This document shows, piece after piece, positions 39,475-49,559 of a DNA stretch of 64,000 nucleotides. Source of the stretch: Verrucomicrobiota bacterium (lineage in GTDB: Bacteria; Verrucomicrobiota; Verrucomicrobiia; Opitutales; Puniceicoccaceae). Under the pieces are notes generated by a model. It worked only from the letters and a program-made list of their open reading frames with translations, was not told where the DNA came from and made no database searches. Position numbers and translations under genes: made by a program. Where the stretch lies: the NCBI GenBank assembly GCA_038744685.1, contig JBCDMB010000002.1, positions 1 through 64,000 on the forward strand, read 5' to 3'. Within the stretch, counting starts at the first letter, position 1. Every line of letters begins with the position of its first letter.

Positions 39475-40548
39475 TTAGGCACTGGTGCCGATCCGCTGTC
39501 GCTGGTATTTCTTCTTCTCGATCTCCTCACACCACTCCCTGTTTTCGAGATACCAGAGAATCGTCTTCCGAATGCCGGTTTCAAATGTCTCCAACGGCGT
39601 CCAGCCGATTTCCTGCTCGATTTTAGTCGCATCGATAGCGTACCGCCGATCATGTCCGGGACGATCAGATACGTAGGTTTTCTGGGCGCTGTAGGACTGT
39701 CCGTCCCTCCGCGGCCTAACCTCGTCCAAGATTTCACAAATCCGGTCCACTATTTCGATATTCGGGCGCTCACACTTCCCCCCAATGTTATAGGTTTCTC
39801 CAATCCTACCCTCCGCCAGAACTGCCTGAATAGCGGTGCAGTGATCCTCAACGAATAGCCAATCGCGGACGTTCATTCCATCGCCGTAGATCGGAAGATC
39901 CTTTCCATCGATAGCGTTGAGAACCATCAGAGGAATCAACTTTTCCGGAAATTGGAAGGGTCCGTAGTTGTTCGAGCAGTTGGTAGTCACTACCGGCAAT
40001 CCGTACGTGTGGTGATAAGCACGAACGATATGGTCACTCGCCGCTTTAGAAGCCGAATACGGGCTGTTCGGGCGGTGAGGGTTTTCTTCGCTGAAAGCGG
40101 GATCCACTGGACCCAGGGAACCATAAACCTCGTCCGTCGACACATGAAGAAACCGAAATTTCTTCTGTTTCTCTCCATCGAGTGCCTTCCAGTAACGGCG
40201 GACCGCTTGGAGAAGGCGAAGCGTTCCATTTACGTTGGTCTCGAAAAATGGTTCCGGGGAATCGATGGAACGGTCAACGTGAGATTCGGCTGCAAAGTTG
40301 ATCACAGCTGTAATCGCATGTTGTTCGAGCAGCTGAGAAACAACGGCCTCATCGCCAATGCCCTTCTCTACAGAAAAAAAACGCGGGTCTTCAGAGAACT
40401 CTACAAGATTTGCAGGATTACCAGCGTAGGTCAGAGCGTCAAGGTTGACGATTGTTCCCGAAAAACCTGCGTCCGAGAGCAACTTGCGAATAAAATTCGA
40501 ACCAATAAAACCGTATCCTCCGGTGACCAGATAAGCTTGTCCGCCCAT
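39475..40548 (-). CDS. rfbB: dTDP-glucose 4,6-dehydratase
   Basis: A 357-residue NAD-dependent dehydratase of the extended SDR family from ATG 40548. NAD-binding GGYGFIGSNFIRKLL, then the THEN-like LHVSTDEVYGSLG with catalytic Asp-Glu, and YSASKAASDHIVRAY with Tyr/Lys. NCSNNYGPFQFPEKLIPLM and PIYGDGMNVRDWLFVEDHC are typical of RfbB/RmlB. It makes dTDP-4-keto-6-deoxyglucose in the dTDP-rhamnose pathway. rfbA lies 2.4 kb away on the same strand, with two glycosyltransferases between. No rfbC or rfbD is seen in the window. Confidence 0.94.
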   Translation of the reverse strand: MGGQAYLVTGGYGFIGSNFIRKLLSDAGFSGTIVNLDALTYAGNPANLVEFSEDPRFFSVEKGIGDEAVVSQLLEQHAITAVINFAAESHVDRSIDSPEPFFETNVNGTLRLLQAVRRYWKALDGEKQKKFRFLHVSTDEVYGSLGPVDPAFSEENPHRPNSPYSASKAASDHIVRAYHHTYGLPVVTTNCSNNYGPFQFPEKLIPLMVLNAIDGKDLPIYGDGMNVRDWLFVEDHCTAIQAVLAEGRIGETYNIGGKCERPNIEIVDRICEILDEVRPRRDGQSYSAQKTYVSDRPGHDRRYAIDATKIEQEIGWTPLETFETGIRKTILWYLENREWCEEIEKKKYQRQRIGTSA

Positions 40549-40589
40549 CCCTACCGTTAGGACTTCAACGACCAATATGGCAAGAGCAA

Positions 40590-40617
40590 TGCGATCTCAC
40601 TCGCACGCGTGATCGCA
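40590..40617. repeat. Inverted repeat between rfbB and the glycosyltransferase genes
   Basis: TGCGATC (40,590-40,596) pairs with GATCGCA (40,611-40,617), with TCAC and GTGA partly extending the stem. It lies in a 173-base gap downstream of the GT4-type gene and upstream of rfbB. Possibly a transcription attenuator or a protein-binding site; there is no T-run. Confidence 0.5.
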
Positions 40618-40721
40618 CGGAACCGCCGTCATTACACCAGAGCGGACCGTTTTGGAATCGAATACCGAATTCGGTGTAAGGTAGCGATGCCCGGATACAG
40701 ATCGAAAAAACGCGTCATGAT

Positions 40722-41876
40722 TTACTCGCGCCCTTCCGTCCAAACCAGTCGATCCATCCAGGAGTTCCAATTCGGCCATTCGCGCTCTCCCGCCTCGCGC
40801 GACAATTCCGCTAGCCTCACTCCATCTGTCGTTAGCAATCGAATCGCCTCTGCGACTGCCTCGGATTCGCTGACATCAACCGTAAGACAGCCTCCTCCCT
40901 CAGCAATCTCTCCCACCGCCCCCTCTCCAGAACAAATACAGGGTCGACCCCTCACCAAGGACTCCATGACAGGCAATCCAAAACCTTCCCCTAAAGAGGG
41001 AAAAACCGTAAAAGCCGACTCCTCGTAAAGCCGTTCAAGCTCTTCATCCGAAATCCGGGGAAACCATCGGATGGGAAAACCTGTTTCGCGAAGGCCTGCA
41101 ATTCGATCCGGAACTTCGTTCTCATCCTTAGCCCGCTTTCTACCGACAAGGACCAGTTCGAAAAAACAGTTGCTCCGCCACAGCTGTTCAGCCGCATCGA
41201 GCAAAACCGCATGATTCTTTCGTTTCTCGAGAGTTCCGACCGACAGGATCTTTGGCAAAGGAGAAACCCCACTTTGAATAGATGCCTTTGTTTTCTCTAT
41301 TGGCCACGCCACAATCTCCGGATCGGCACCGTTTATCCCGGTCTCGTTCTGAAAGCGTCTCCATTCAGTAGCGGTCGCCACGGAAGGACAAATCACCCGT
41401 TCGAGAAGGGCAAGAAATCGCAAATATTGGACGAACCCTACTTTCCTCGATCGCGCTGTCCATTCAGGGTGACTCCAACTCAACAAATCGTGACACACTC
41501 CCACCATCGGCATTTGGCGCTCTCCAGTCGCTGCCAGATCATCCAGGTAATCCAACCTTTCACCTGAGGGAATCTCCGGAATTAGAAAAAGAGAATCCTC
41601 TCCCTCGGCCAGAGGATCGAAAGCGAGGGGGCGCTCTCTCTTATCGAGAACAGCAGATAGCCAAGGGAACCGATGCCACCCCTTCTCGAAGATCGCATAC
41701 AACCTCTGCCTTTGACCGCTTGTTGGAGTGCGAAACTCTCCGTCTCGAAAAACCACCGGAGACCACTGTTCAGCCCGCAGAGCGCCCATGACCACAATTG
41801 ATCGAACCACACGCTGGATCCCTGTGTGGTGAAGAGTTTCCGCGGTCGCGGTCGCGTCGATAAATACTTTATCCAT
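40722..41876 (-). CDS. Glycosyltransferase, GT4/GT-B type
   Basis: A 384-residue GT-B enzyme from ATG 41876, which overlaps the upstream gene's stop. It has the N-terminal acceptor-side pattern (FIDATATAETLHHTGIQRVV), the donor-domain start KILSVGTLEKRKNHAVLLDA, ELVLVGRKRAKDE, and the EX7E donor box region SAFTVFPSLGEGFGLPVMES. It transfers a sugar from a nucleotide donor during surface polysaccharide assembly. Confidence 0.88.
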   Translation of the reverse strand: MDKVFIDATATAETLHHTGIQRVVRSIVVMGALRAEQWSPVVFRDGEFRTPTSGQRQRLYAIFEKGWHRFPWLSAVLDKRERPLAFDPLAEGEDSLFLIPEIPSGERLDYLDDLAATGERQMPMVGVCHDLLSWSHPEWTARSRKVGFVQYLRFLALLERVICPSVATATEWRRFQNETGINGADPEIVAWPIEKTKASIQSGVSPLPKILSVGTLEKRKNHAVLLDAAEQLWRSNCFFELVLVGRKRAKDENEVPDRIAGLRETGFPIRWFPRISDEELERLYEESAFTVFPSLGEGFGLPVMESLVRGRPCICSGEGAVGEIAEGGGCLTVDVSESEAVAEAIRLLTTDGVRLAELSREAGEREWPNWNSWMDRLVWTEGRE

Positions 41877-42780
41877 CCGGAACGCCGTTTTTTCGAAGGG
41901 AGCTCGCCCGCGCAACCATCCAACCGGGAGTCGTTTTGCGAACTCTGCCCATCAAGGACAACGCATCGAGAGTCTTTCGTCCATTGAGCCGAAAGGGATT
42001 TCGAAGATTCCTCAATAGGTAATGGGATGGCCAATCACCAAGACCCCAACTCGCTGTCTGGTCCCCCCACCGATCCAGAAACAGTCGAATGTTGGCAGCA
42101 TCGCCTCCCTTTCGGCCTGGGCTTGCACTCACCCAATGCCCCACGCGACTTTCAAATGAGATCCGGTTTACCCGACCCTTTTGTTGAAGACGCAAGCAGA
42201 GATCGATGTCTTCAAATCCGTTGCGAAAGTTCTCGTCGAATCCGCCTTCGCTCAAAAATGAATCCCTTTTGATCAGGCAACAGGCAGCAGTCACCGCCCG
42301 GAAACCTCGTGTTCCTTTCTTGGGAACTGATAGATAGTTTTGGCCCCAATGTTCAGGAATGCCCCAGGGGGTGAAGACGATGCCCGCGTGATCGATCCTG
42401 CCAGTCTCGGCATTGAGCTGTACGTTCCCGACAAAACCCGAGTTCGGATCCAATGCTCCAATCATGGGTTCGAGCCACCGACTTCTGAGCACAAGGTCAT
42501 TGTTCAAAAATGCTAAAAGCTCGCCCTTCGCCTCCTGAGCTCCCCGATTGTTCGAGCCCGCAAAACCAAGATTCGAATCGTTGAAAAGAACCCTAACCTC
42601 CGGACGTTTCACTTTGGATAGAAAATCCCGTGTTCCATCGGTGCTCCCGTCATCCACGAGAACGACTTCATAGCGAACACCCGAGAGGGTTCGCTCAAGC
42701 CCTTCCAGAAACTCCTTCGTCAGATCCAGACGATTGTAAAGAGCGGTTACAATCGAGACCTCAGGGTTTTGCAGAACCAT
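41869..42780 (-). CDS. Glycosyltransferase family 2
   Basis: A 303-residue GT-A enzyme. N-terminal VSIVTALYNRLDLTKEFLEG, the donor-binding VVLVDDGSTDGTRDFL, a DXD-like LLAFLNNDLVLRSRWLEPM, and the later AACCLIKRDSFLSEGGFDEN with FEDIDLCLRLQQKGRVN (catalytic ED). It resembles rhamnosyl- or mannosyl-type GT2 enzymes, which fits its place beside rfbA and rfbB. It overlaps the next glycosyltransferase gene by eight bases. Confidence 0.9.
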   Translation of the reverse strand: MVLQNPEVSIVTALYNRLDLTKEFLEGLERTLSGVRYEVVLVDDGSTDGTRDFLSKVKRPEVRVLFNDSNLGFAGSNNRGAQEAKGELLAFLNNDLVLRSRWLEPMIGALDPNSGFVGNVQLNAETGRIDHAGIVFTPWGIPEHWGQNYLSVPKKGTRGFRAVTAACCLIKRDSFLSEGGFDENFRNGFEDIDLCLRLQQKGRVNRISFESRVGHWVSASPGRKGGDAANIRLFLDRWGDQTASWGLGDWPSHYLLRNLRNPFRLNGRKTLDALSLMGRVRKTTPGWMVARASSLRKNGVPDG

Positions 42781-42829
42781 TTCGTCGAAGCGGGTTTATT
42801 CTCGCGATTGCAGTCGCAGTGATTCCCAA

Positions 42830-42921
42830 GGAGCGGCTGCTTTAGCTGCCGAAAGAGGGAACCCCAAGCTCTTCGAATACCCAACTAAAAAACTCTTTTC
42901 GGCAACCAAGGTCGCCTCTCC
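42830..42921. repeat. REPIN-like inverted pair
   Basis: GGAGCGGCTGCTTTAGCTGC followed by CGAAAGAG (42,830-42,857) is faced by an inverted copy at 42,893-42,921, whose reverse complement starts GGAGAGGCGACCTTGGTTGC and continues CGAAAAGAG. Each half can fold, and the two halves form a larger hairpin. The same half-unit occurs at 47,391. It lies between rfbA and the GT2 gene. Confidence 0.65.
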
Positions 42922-42953
42922 AATATCCAAGAACAGAAGCACGCTTTTCCCTA

Positions 42954-43832
42954 CTACCGAATCAGGGCCCGTAAATAACCAGCGTAGGTCGTCTTCCCAA
43001 GATCGTCGGCGAGAGACTCCAACCGCTCGGCATCAATCCAACCGTTTCGAAAAGCAATCTCCTCAATACAAGCAATCTTCAGTCCTTGGCGCTGTTCAAT
43101 TACCTGAACAAAGGAAGCAGCCGCCAGAAGGCTGTCATGAGTACCGGTATCCAGCCAAGCAGTTCCCCGGCCCATCACTTCCACCTTTAAGCGGGCCGCT
43201 TCAAGGTAGCGGCGATTCAGATCGGTAATCTCCAATTCCCCGCGCGGACTGGGCCTAAGGGATTTTGCCACCTCGCAAACGTCACCTTCGTAAAAATAAA
43301 TACCGGGAACTGCAAAACGGGAGCGTGGTCTCTCCGGCTTTTCCTCCAAACTCACCACTCTTCCCGAGTCGTCAAATTCTACGACTCCATAGGCCTTGGG
43401 GTTTGAAACCTCATAGGCGAAAATTACGGATTCATCCGACGCCGTCGCATTTCGAATCGCTGAAGTAAAATCTCCTCCGTAAAATAAATTGTCTCCAAGA
43501 ACCAACGACGCGGGAGACCCATCAAGAAACGACTCACCGATCAAAAAAGCCTGAGCCAGGCCCTCTGGGCGCGGTTGTTCCGCATAGGAAAAAGACATTC
43601 CCAAGGAACTACCGTCGCCAAGGAGTTTCTCGAAGAGGGGTAGATCTTCAGGCGTTGAAATAATCATCACCTCTCGAATATCGGCAAGCATCAGAGCCGA
43701 CAACGGGTAGTAGATCATTGGCTTGTCATAGACCGGCATCAACTGCTTGCTCACCGCCCGCGTAAGGGGGAAAAGGCGGGTTCCCGAGCCACCTGCCAGA
43801 ATAATGCCCTTCCTCTCTTTTTTGCTAGTCAT
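42954..43832 (-). CDS. rfbA: Glucose-1-phosphate thymidylyltransferase
   Basis: A 292-residue nucleotidyltransferase from ATG 43832. [17 protein letters not shown] is the nucleotide-binding signature, then [34 protein letters not shown] and [20 protein letters not shown]. Length (about 290) matches RfbA/RmlA. It makes dTDP-glucose for the RfbB step. The REPIN-like pair lies just upstream of it in the 173-base gap after the GT2 gene. Confidence 0.95.
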   Translation of the reverse strand: MTSKKERKGIILAGGSGTRLFPLTRAVSKQLMPVYDKPMIYYPLSALMLADIREVMIISTPEDLPLFEKLLGDGSSLGMSFSYAEQPRPEGLAQAFLIGESFLDGSPASLVLGDNLFYGGDFTSAIRNATASDESVIFAYEVSNPKAYGVVEFDDSGRVVSLEEKPERPRSRFAVPGIYFYEGDVCEVAKSLRPSPRGELEITDLNRRYLEAARLKVEVMGRGTAWLDTGTHDSLLAAASFVQVIEQRQGLKIACIEEIAFRNGWIDAERLESLADDLGKTTYAGYLRALIR

Positions 43833-43862
43833 CACAAGCCACAAAAGGCGCGCGCCGATACT

Positions 43863-44609
43863 TCAGCAACCGTTTTTAGCCGCCCACAAGGCAGCCCCGA
43901 TAATTCCCGCCTTATTCTTGTGCTCGGCATGACAAAGAGTCGCCTCGGTCTGAAAACGATCCTGAACCTCCGAAAAGTCTTTGGCACCACCACCACCAAT
44001 AATGATCATTGACGGCCAGAAAACCCTTTCAATCTCGGTCAAAATCTCCTGTAACCGATCTGCCCATTCTTCCAAAGAGAGACCCTCTTTTTCACGGATC
44101 CTATCCGATCCGTAGGCCTCTACCTCCAACCCCCTCTTCAACAACATCCGGCCCAGCTCCGTATTAGCCACCAAGGAGCCATTCGTAAAAAAAGCCGAGC
44201 CAACACCAGTTCCAATCGTGAGGACAATCACAGTGCCTTCGATCTTGTGACCAGCCCCTTTTAAAACCTCCGCAACCCCGGCTGCATCCGCATCATTAAT
44301 TGTCCGAACGTGTAACCCTAGTTCATGCTTCAACTTACCTTCCAGCGGAAATCCAATCCAACGCTTATCAAGGTTCTGAGCCGTGAATACTTTTCCACCA
44401 CTAACGACCCCGGGAAACCCAACGCCAACAAGATCGGACTCTGGCAGCGAATTCACGACCTCCTTACAGACTTCAACCACCGCATCAGGAGTCGCTGGAT
44501 GGGGAGTATCCATGCGGGTCCTTTTCGTGAGCAAGCGTCCTTCCTTCAAATCTACGAGAGCTCCCTTGATGTGGGATCCGCCTATGTCGATGCCAATAGC
44601 TGTTTTCAC
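43863..44609 (-). CDS. ROK-family kinase, polyphosphate glucokinase-like
   Basis: A 248-residue sugar kinase from GTG 44609. TAIGIDIGGSHIKGALVDL is the ATP/polyphosphate phosphate-1 loop, VGVGFPGVV and INDADAAGVAEVL (catalytic Asp) follow, then VLTIGTGVGSAFFTNG. The short length and absence of the CxCGxxGC zinc motif of larger ROK proteins fit PpgK-type polyphosphate or ATP glucokinases. It phosphorylates glucose, a possible supply of the glucose phosphate used by RfbA after phosphohexomutase. A general ROK glucokinase remains possible. Confidence 0.8.
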   Translation of the reverse strand: MKTAIGIDIGGSHIKGALVDLKEGRLLTKRTRMDTPHPATPDAVVEVCKEVVNSLPESDLVGVGFPGVVSGGKVFTAQNLDKRWIGFPLEGKLKHELGLHVRTINDADAAGVAEVLKGAGHKIEGTVIVLTIGTGVGSAFFTNGSLVANTELGRMLLKRGLEVEAYGSDRIREKEGLSLEEWADRLQEILTEIERVFWPSMIIIGGGGAKDFSEVQDRFQTEATLCHAEHKNKAGIIGAALWAAKNGC

Positions 44610-44642
44610 TGGAAGCGATCTGCTGACTTGTTGCGCAACGGG

Positions 44643-45890
44643 TTACGAAGCCGAAGCCACTCGTAGAGCGTCCTTTACTTGCGCCTTCTCTGCGAGCGGC
44701 CGCCCCGGAAAACAAACTCTCGCCACCGCTTCCTCAAAGTCATTCGCCCCACTGAGTAGGCCGATCTCAAGCCGGAGGAAATAAGTCGGTAATCCGAAGT
44801 CGTAGTCTTTGCTGATCCGAACCGCGTCTTTTTCGGTTGTCACTATATAATCCACCTCCATTTCCTTCGCACGTTTTGCTATGTTTTCCAGATCACGGTC
44901 AGAAAACCAGTGGTGATCGAGGAAACGCCGATTGTATCGAATGGATGCCCCATGATCCCGTAAAAATCCCTCAAAGCCTTCCGGAACGGCGATTCCGCTA
45001 AAAGCAGCGATCCGCGCCCCCTTCAGGTGGTCTGCCGGCAGTTTCTCCTTCAGGTCGAGGCTCTGAAGGTGGGTTGGTTTGTGTTCACACTCGATAATTT
45101 CGACTTCAGGGTGGTGGCGGTGGACCATCTCTTCTAGTTCGTCGGAGGAAGAACCATCTGATTTGGTCAGGAATACGTAGGAAGCTCGCTTAAGGTGGCT
45201 AACAGGTTCCCGGAGGATCCCGCGGGGAAGAAGGCGCTGGTTTCCAAACGGGTTTGTCTTGTCCACCAAGACCAGATTCATACTTCCCTTCAAGGGCAGG
45301 TATTGAAGACCATCGTCTAGAATCAAAGTATCACACCCGAAACGGCGAATGGCATAGGCACCCGCCTTCACCCGATTCTTGTCGACCAGCACATGGACTC
45401 CGGGAAGATTACGAGCCAACATATACGGCTCATCACCCGCCTCCCTGGGCCCTATGAGAACTTCTTTACCATCGCTGACAACCCGTGGTGGTGGTTCGGA
45501 TGCGTGACTGATCCACCTCCACCACTTTTTGTAAAATGGCTCTTTCTTGCTCTTGTATCCCCTACTCAGGATCGCAACCTTTCTGCCCTGCTCACTCAAA
45601 CTCCTCGCAAATTTCTCTACTACCGGTGTCTTTCCAGTTCCTCCAACGGTGAGGTTGCCCACTACAACCACGAGACATCCCAATGGCCGATTGCGTAGGA
45701 TCCGGTTCCCGTAGAGGAAAAGACGACACCTCACAATCAACTCAAACAGGTAAGAAAACCCGTTGAGAACGAATCCTACCACACTTGCTGATTTTCCCGA
45801 CCGCCGATCGTAGACTACGTCCACGAGAAAAGATTCTACAGCATGAAGGCGACTTTTCAGCTTGGAGTGCTTCTCTGCGGTTTCGGACAC
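44643..45890 (-). CDS. lpxK: Tetraacyldisaccharide 4'-kinase
   Basis: A 415-residue inner-membrane-associated kinase that phosphorylates the lipid A precursor at 4'. The P-loop is [20 protein letters not shown] (residues about 74-93), followed by [36 protein letters not shown] and [13 protein letters not shown], all typical LpxK blocks. An N-terminal hydrophobic segment ([20 protein letters not shown]) anchors it. It starts at GTG 45890. It is strong evidence for a Gram-negative outer membrane with lipid A. Confidence 0.93.
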   Translation of the reverse strand: MSETAEKHSKLKSRLHAVESFLVDVVYDRRSGKSASVVGFVLNGFSYLFELIVRCRLFLYGNRILRNRPLGCLVVVVGNLTVGGTGKTPVVEKFARSLSEQGRKVAILSRGYKSKKEPFYKKWWRWISHASEPPPRVVSDGKEVLIGPREAGDEPYMLARNLPGVHVLVDKNRVKAGAYAIRRFGCDTLILDDGLQYLPLKGSMNLVLVDKTNPFGNQRLLPRGILREPVSHLKRASYVFLTKSDGSSSDELEEMVHRHHPEVEIIECEHKPTHLQSLDLKEKLPADHLKGARIAAFSGIAVPEGFEGFLRDHGASIRYNRRFLDHHWFSDRDLENIAKRAKEMEVDYIVTTEKDAVRISKDYDFGLPTYFLRLEIGLLSGANDFEEAVARVCFPGRPLAEKAQVKDALRVASAS

Positions 45891-45925
45891 GATAGGGTAG
45901 GCTCGGCGCTGAGTGGATTCGTAAG

Positions 45926-47311
45926 TTAGGCGGAAGGTGAAACCATACTCATTGGATCGAGTGCTGAATCGAGCGTATCCTCATCCATAAGGCCCTCCTC
46001 AAGAACAACTTCCCTCAAAGTCTTATTCTCAGCAAAAGCTTGTTTTGCCACCTTCGCCGCTTGGTCGTAGCCGATGAACGGATTGAGCGCTGTCACAAGC
46101 ATCAAACTTCTCTTGACCAGCTCGTCACAGGTTTCACGATTTGCCTCAATACCCGCAACGCAGCGATCCGCAAATGTTTCCGAGGAGTTCGCTAAGACAC
46201 GGATGGACTCATGGAGACTGTAAGCGATGAGAGGGATGGTGACGTTCAGTTCGAAATGACCGTCCCTACCACAAAGACCAACCGTATTTCCCAGACCCAT
46301 CACATACATTGACGCCTGAACCAGCATCTCACTCATCACCGGATTCACCTTCCCGGGCATGATCGACGATCCTGGCTGCGTTGAAGGAAGGGAGATTTCT
46401 CCCAAACCTGATCTGGGACCCGAACCCAACAGCCGAATATCGTTTCCGATCTTCGTCAGACTGGCTGCGATCGTCGTCAGTAACCCGGCGACCTCGACCG
46501 CATCATCCCGGCCACCCTGCGCTTCAAAATGATTGTCTGCTTCCCGGAATCCGATTCCGGTTTTCTCCGATAGAATTCTCGCCACCTTTCCCGGAAACTC
46601 AGGGTGGCAGTTGATCCCAGTGCCGACCGCCGTTCCTCCAATCGCGAGTTCACCGAGTACCTCGACCGCTTTGGCCGCGCGTGAAGAGCCCTTGCGAACC
46701 TGAGCCGCATAGCCGGAAAACTCCTGACCCAAAGTCAGAGGAGTCGCATCCATCAGGTGGGTACGGCCGATCTTCACGATCTGATCGAAGGCCTTCGCTT
46801 TCTCTTCCAAAACTTCGGCAAGATGATCGAGAGCGGGAATCAGCTTCTCCTTGAGGGCGACCGCTACACTCACGTGGAGGACGGTTGGAATGATGTCGTT
46901 CGAGGACTGCCCCATATTGCAATGATCATTCGGATGAACCGGTTCCTTTGCCCCAATCGGATTGCCGGCATAGGTGCATGCGAGGTTCGAAATCACCTCG
47001 TTAATGTTCATGTTCGAAGACGTGCCAGACCCGGTCTGAAAAACGTCGACCGGAAACTGCTCGTGATGCTTACCCGCAATTACCTCATCCGCGGCCTTCC
47101 GAATCAAATCCGCCTTTTCGGCATCCAGCCGCCCCAGCTCCTCATTCGCCGAAGCACAGGCTGCCTTGACCAGGCCCAGCCCTACAATAAATCCATCCGG
47201 CATCCGGTATCCGCTAATCGGAAAATTGAGGACAGCCCTCTGCGTAGAGGCCCCGTAGAGGGCCTCATCGGCGACTTGCATCTCACCCATAGAGTCTTTT
47301 TCCGTGCGCAT
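45926..47311 (-). CDS. fumC: Fumarate hydratase, class II
   Basis: A 461-residue TCA-cycle enzyme from ATG 47311; the frame is open further upstream, but the family start ([20 protein letters not shown]) and length decide the start. It has [19 protein letters not shown], the catalytic histidine region [17 protein letters not shown], and the superfamily signature [17 protein letters not shown]. It interconverts fumarate and malate without a metal cluster. It diverges from the phosphohexomutase gene; the 286 bases between hold a REPIN-like repeat. Confidence 0.95.
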   Translation of the reverse strand: MRTEKDSMGEMQVADEALYGASTQRAVLNFPISGYRMPDGFIVGLGLVKAACASANEELGRLDAEKADLIRKAADEVIAGKHHEQFPVDVFQTGSGTSSNMNINEVISNLACTYAGNPIGAKEPVHPNDHCNMGQSSNDIIPTVLHVSVAVALKEKLIPALDHLAEVLEEKAKAFDQIVKIGRTHLMDATPLTLGQEFSGYAAQVRKGSSRAAKAVEVLGELAIGGTAVGTGINCHPEFPGKVARILSEKTGIGFREADNHFEAQGGRDDAVEVAGLLTTIAASLTKIGNDIRLLGSGPRSGLGEISLPSTQPGSSIMPGKVNPVMSEMLVQASMYVMGLGNTVGLCGRDGHFELNVTIPLIAYSLHESIRVLANSSETFADRCVAGIEANRETCDELVKRSLMLVTALNPFIGYDQAAKVAKQAFAENKTLREVVLEEGLMDEDTLDSALDPMSMVSPSA

Positions 47312-47390
47312 CTTAAGAGAATGGAAATCACGCGATTTCAAAGCGAGAAAAAAGCGGGGATTGACCCTCCAGTGGGCAAGAGACGAAGCC

Positions 47391-47469
47391 GGAACGGCTG
47401 CTTCAGCAGCCGAAAATTGTATGAATCCACGTCTGGTTACCAAAAACCGGCGAATGAAGTCGCCGCTCC
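47391..47469. repeat. REPIN-like inverted pair between fumC and the phosphohexomutase
   Basis: GGAACGGCTGCTTCAGCAGC with CGAAAA (47,391-47,416) forms a near-perfect hairpin. An inverted copy at 47,447-47,469 reads GGAGCGGCGACTTCATTCGC with CGG on the minus strand. The half-unit matches that at 42,830. The pair lies in the divergent region between fumC and the downstream plus-strand gene, so it may also affect their promoters. Confidence 0.65.
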
Positions 47470-47597
47470 TGCTTCGCTAGCCAAGCTTCGACGAATCCAA
47501 TCGCTATTACCGGCTGGTTCCACTGAATTCCACCAACAGCTTTCCAATTTCGAATTCCCTCGTTGCGCCTGACTCCCGTGTTGTCTCAAATCGACCC

Positions 47598-49559
47598 ATG
47601 TCCACACAAACTCTCGTCGAGGAAGCCGTTTCTGCCAAAAAACTACTGCCCGCCGCAGCAGAGCATCTCAACCAATGGCTCTCCAGTGAAAGCCTGCCAG
47701 AATGGGCCTCGGATTCACTGGTCGAGTTGGTTGAAACGGGTGAGTGGCAGGAGCTGAACGATCGTTTTTTCCAAAACCTCGCCTTCGGGACCGGGGGTAT
47801 GCGGGGGCGCACGATTGGGCAGGTTTCTGCAGAGGCCGAGCTTGGGGCTGGAGGCAAAGACAATCCCGATCATCCGGCAGCGGGGGCCAACGTCCTCAAC
47901 GACATCAATGTCACGCGAGCCACGATCGGTCTGTATCGTTACACGAGCCAATTTCTCGCTGAGGATGGTCGCGACTACGAGGTCCCCAAGCTGGTCATCG
48001 CGCACGATGTTCGCTTTTTCTCCCGCCACTTTTGCGAGCTCGCCGCTTCGGTTTGGAGCCAGTGTGGAGGTCAGGCCTATATTTTCGATGGTCCCCGTTC
48101 AACTCCTCAACTGAGTTTCTCGGTACGCTTCCTTGGTGCCCATACCGGGATCGTGATTACCGCGAGTCACAACCCATCGCACGATAACGGATACAAGGTC
48201 TACTTCGAAGATGGTGCCCAGATCGTTTCCCCACACGCAGAAGGAATCGTTGCTGAAGTGGAAAAAGTCGCCCTTGATGCCACTGGCGATATTCTCGAAA
48301 AGGACCTTTCTCGAGTCGTAGAGCTGAGCGGAACAGCGGATTCCGCCTACCTTGACGTGTTGGAGGGAAGCGTTCTTGACCGCGAATTGCTCAGCCGCAA
48401 CCAACCCAAAGTGGTTTTCACAACGATCCACGGGACCGGCAGGATCGCTACCCTACCCCTGCTCGAACGCCTTGGCCTTGAGGTTTCCGAGGTCGCAGAG
48501 CAGGCGATTCATGATCCGCGCTTCCCCACCGTCCAATCTCCCAACCCGGAGAATGCCGAGGCACTCTCCATGGCGATCGCCCAAGCCAACCAAGAGAAAG
48601 CGGATCTCGTCGTAGCGACAGATCCCGATGCAGACCGTATGGCAGTCGCCATCCGCGGCGAAGATGGGGAAATGACCTTGCTGACCGGAAATATGATCGG
48701 ATCGGTCCTCGCAGAATTTCGCATTCAGCAGATGAAGAAGATCGGGCTCCTTCCAGAGGCAGGCACCCAGCGGGCGGCTCTGATCAAGACTTTCGTTACC
48801 ACCCCTTTGCAGGAAAAGATCGGCCACGGGCATGGACTGAAAGTCATCAATACCTTGACCGGCTTCAAATGGATCGGTGCCAAGCTGCGGCAGTATCAGG
48901 AAGTCCTCGACGCGAAACTACGGGAATCCGACGGTATCGTTCTCTGCTACGACCAGACCGACTATCGGACCCGAGCAAAACTACTTCTCGAGCACAGCAC
49001 CTTCTACGTTTTTGGGGGGGAAGAAAGCTATGGTTATCTGGCAAACGATTTGATCCGCGACAAAGACGCGAACGCAGCCGTTCTCATGTTTTGCGAGCTG
49101 ATGGCCTCGTTAAAGGAGGAGGGAAAAACCGTGGCGGAATTCCTCGACGAGATTTACCTCACTTACGGCTACCACCTCGAAAGACTGGGGAACGTCTACT
49201 ACGAGGGCGCCTCTGGGGCGGCTAAGATCCAAAGGATCCTAAAATCCTACCGCGAGACTCCACCCACCGCAATCAATGGCGTTGCGGTAGAGAAAGTAAC
49301 CGACTTCGGAACGGAAACCATCCTGGATGCGGACGGAAACACGATACCCACGCAGGACTTTTACTTCGTGACCTTAGCCGATGGGAACAGCTACGCAGTC
49401 CGCGGCAGCGGAACAGAGCCGAAAATCAAATTCTACGTCTTCGGCCGCAACGATGTGGCTTCAGCAGAGGACCTCCCTGCAGTAAAAGAAGCTCTCGAAG
49501 CCGACCTCAAAACCCTCCGCGAAGCCATCGAATCCGACGCCGCCGAGCGAGCGAGTTAA
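47598..49559 (+). CDS. Phosphoglucomutase/phosphomannomutase, PGM2-like
   Basis: A 653-residue alpha-D-phosphohexomutase, longer than bacterial Pgm and like the PGM2 group. The phosphoserine loop is IVITASHNPSHDNGYKVYF, the Mg loop LVVATDPDADRMAVAI, the sugar loop VFGGEESYGYLAND, and the phosphate-binding loop YAVRGSGTEPKIKFYV. The first 90 residues include FGTGGMRGRTIGQVSAEAEL. It interconverts hexose-1- and hexose-6-phosphates, supplying glucose-1-phosphate for dTDP-sugars. ATG 47598 is used; no earlier start fits. Confidence 0.93.
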   Translation: MSTQTLVEEAVSAKKLLPAAAEHLNQWLSSESLPEWASDSLVELVETGEWQELNDRFFQNLAFGTGGMRGRTIGQVSAEAELGAGGKDNPDHPAAGANVLNDINVTRATIGLYRYTSQFLAEDGRDYEVPKLVIAHDVRFFSRHFCELAASVWSQCGGQAYIFDGPRSTPQLSFSVRFLGAHTGIVITASHNPSHDNGYKVYFEDGAQIVSPHAEGIVAEVEKVALDATGDILEKDLSRVVELSGTADSAYLDVLEGSVLDRELLSRNQPKVVFTTIHGTGRIATLPLLERLGLEVSEVAEQAIHDPRFPTVQSPNPENAEALSMAIAQANQEKADLVVATDPDADRMAVAIRGEDGEMTLLTGNMIGSVLAEFRIQQMKKIGLLPEAGTQRAALIKTFVTTPLQEKIGHGHGLKVINTLTGFKWIGAKLRQYQEVLDAKLRESDGIVLCYDQTDYRTRAKLLLEHSTFYVFGGEESYGYLANDLIRDKDANAAVLMFCELMASLKEEGKTVAEFLDEIYLTYGYHLERLGNVYYEGASGAAKIQRILKSYRETPPTAINGVAVEKVTDFGTETILDADGNTIPTQDFYFVTLADGNSYAVRGSGTEPKIKFYVFGRNDVASAEDLPAVKEALEADLKTLREAIESDAAERAS

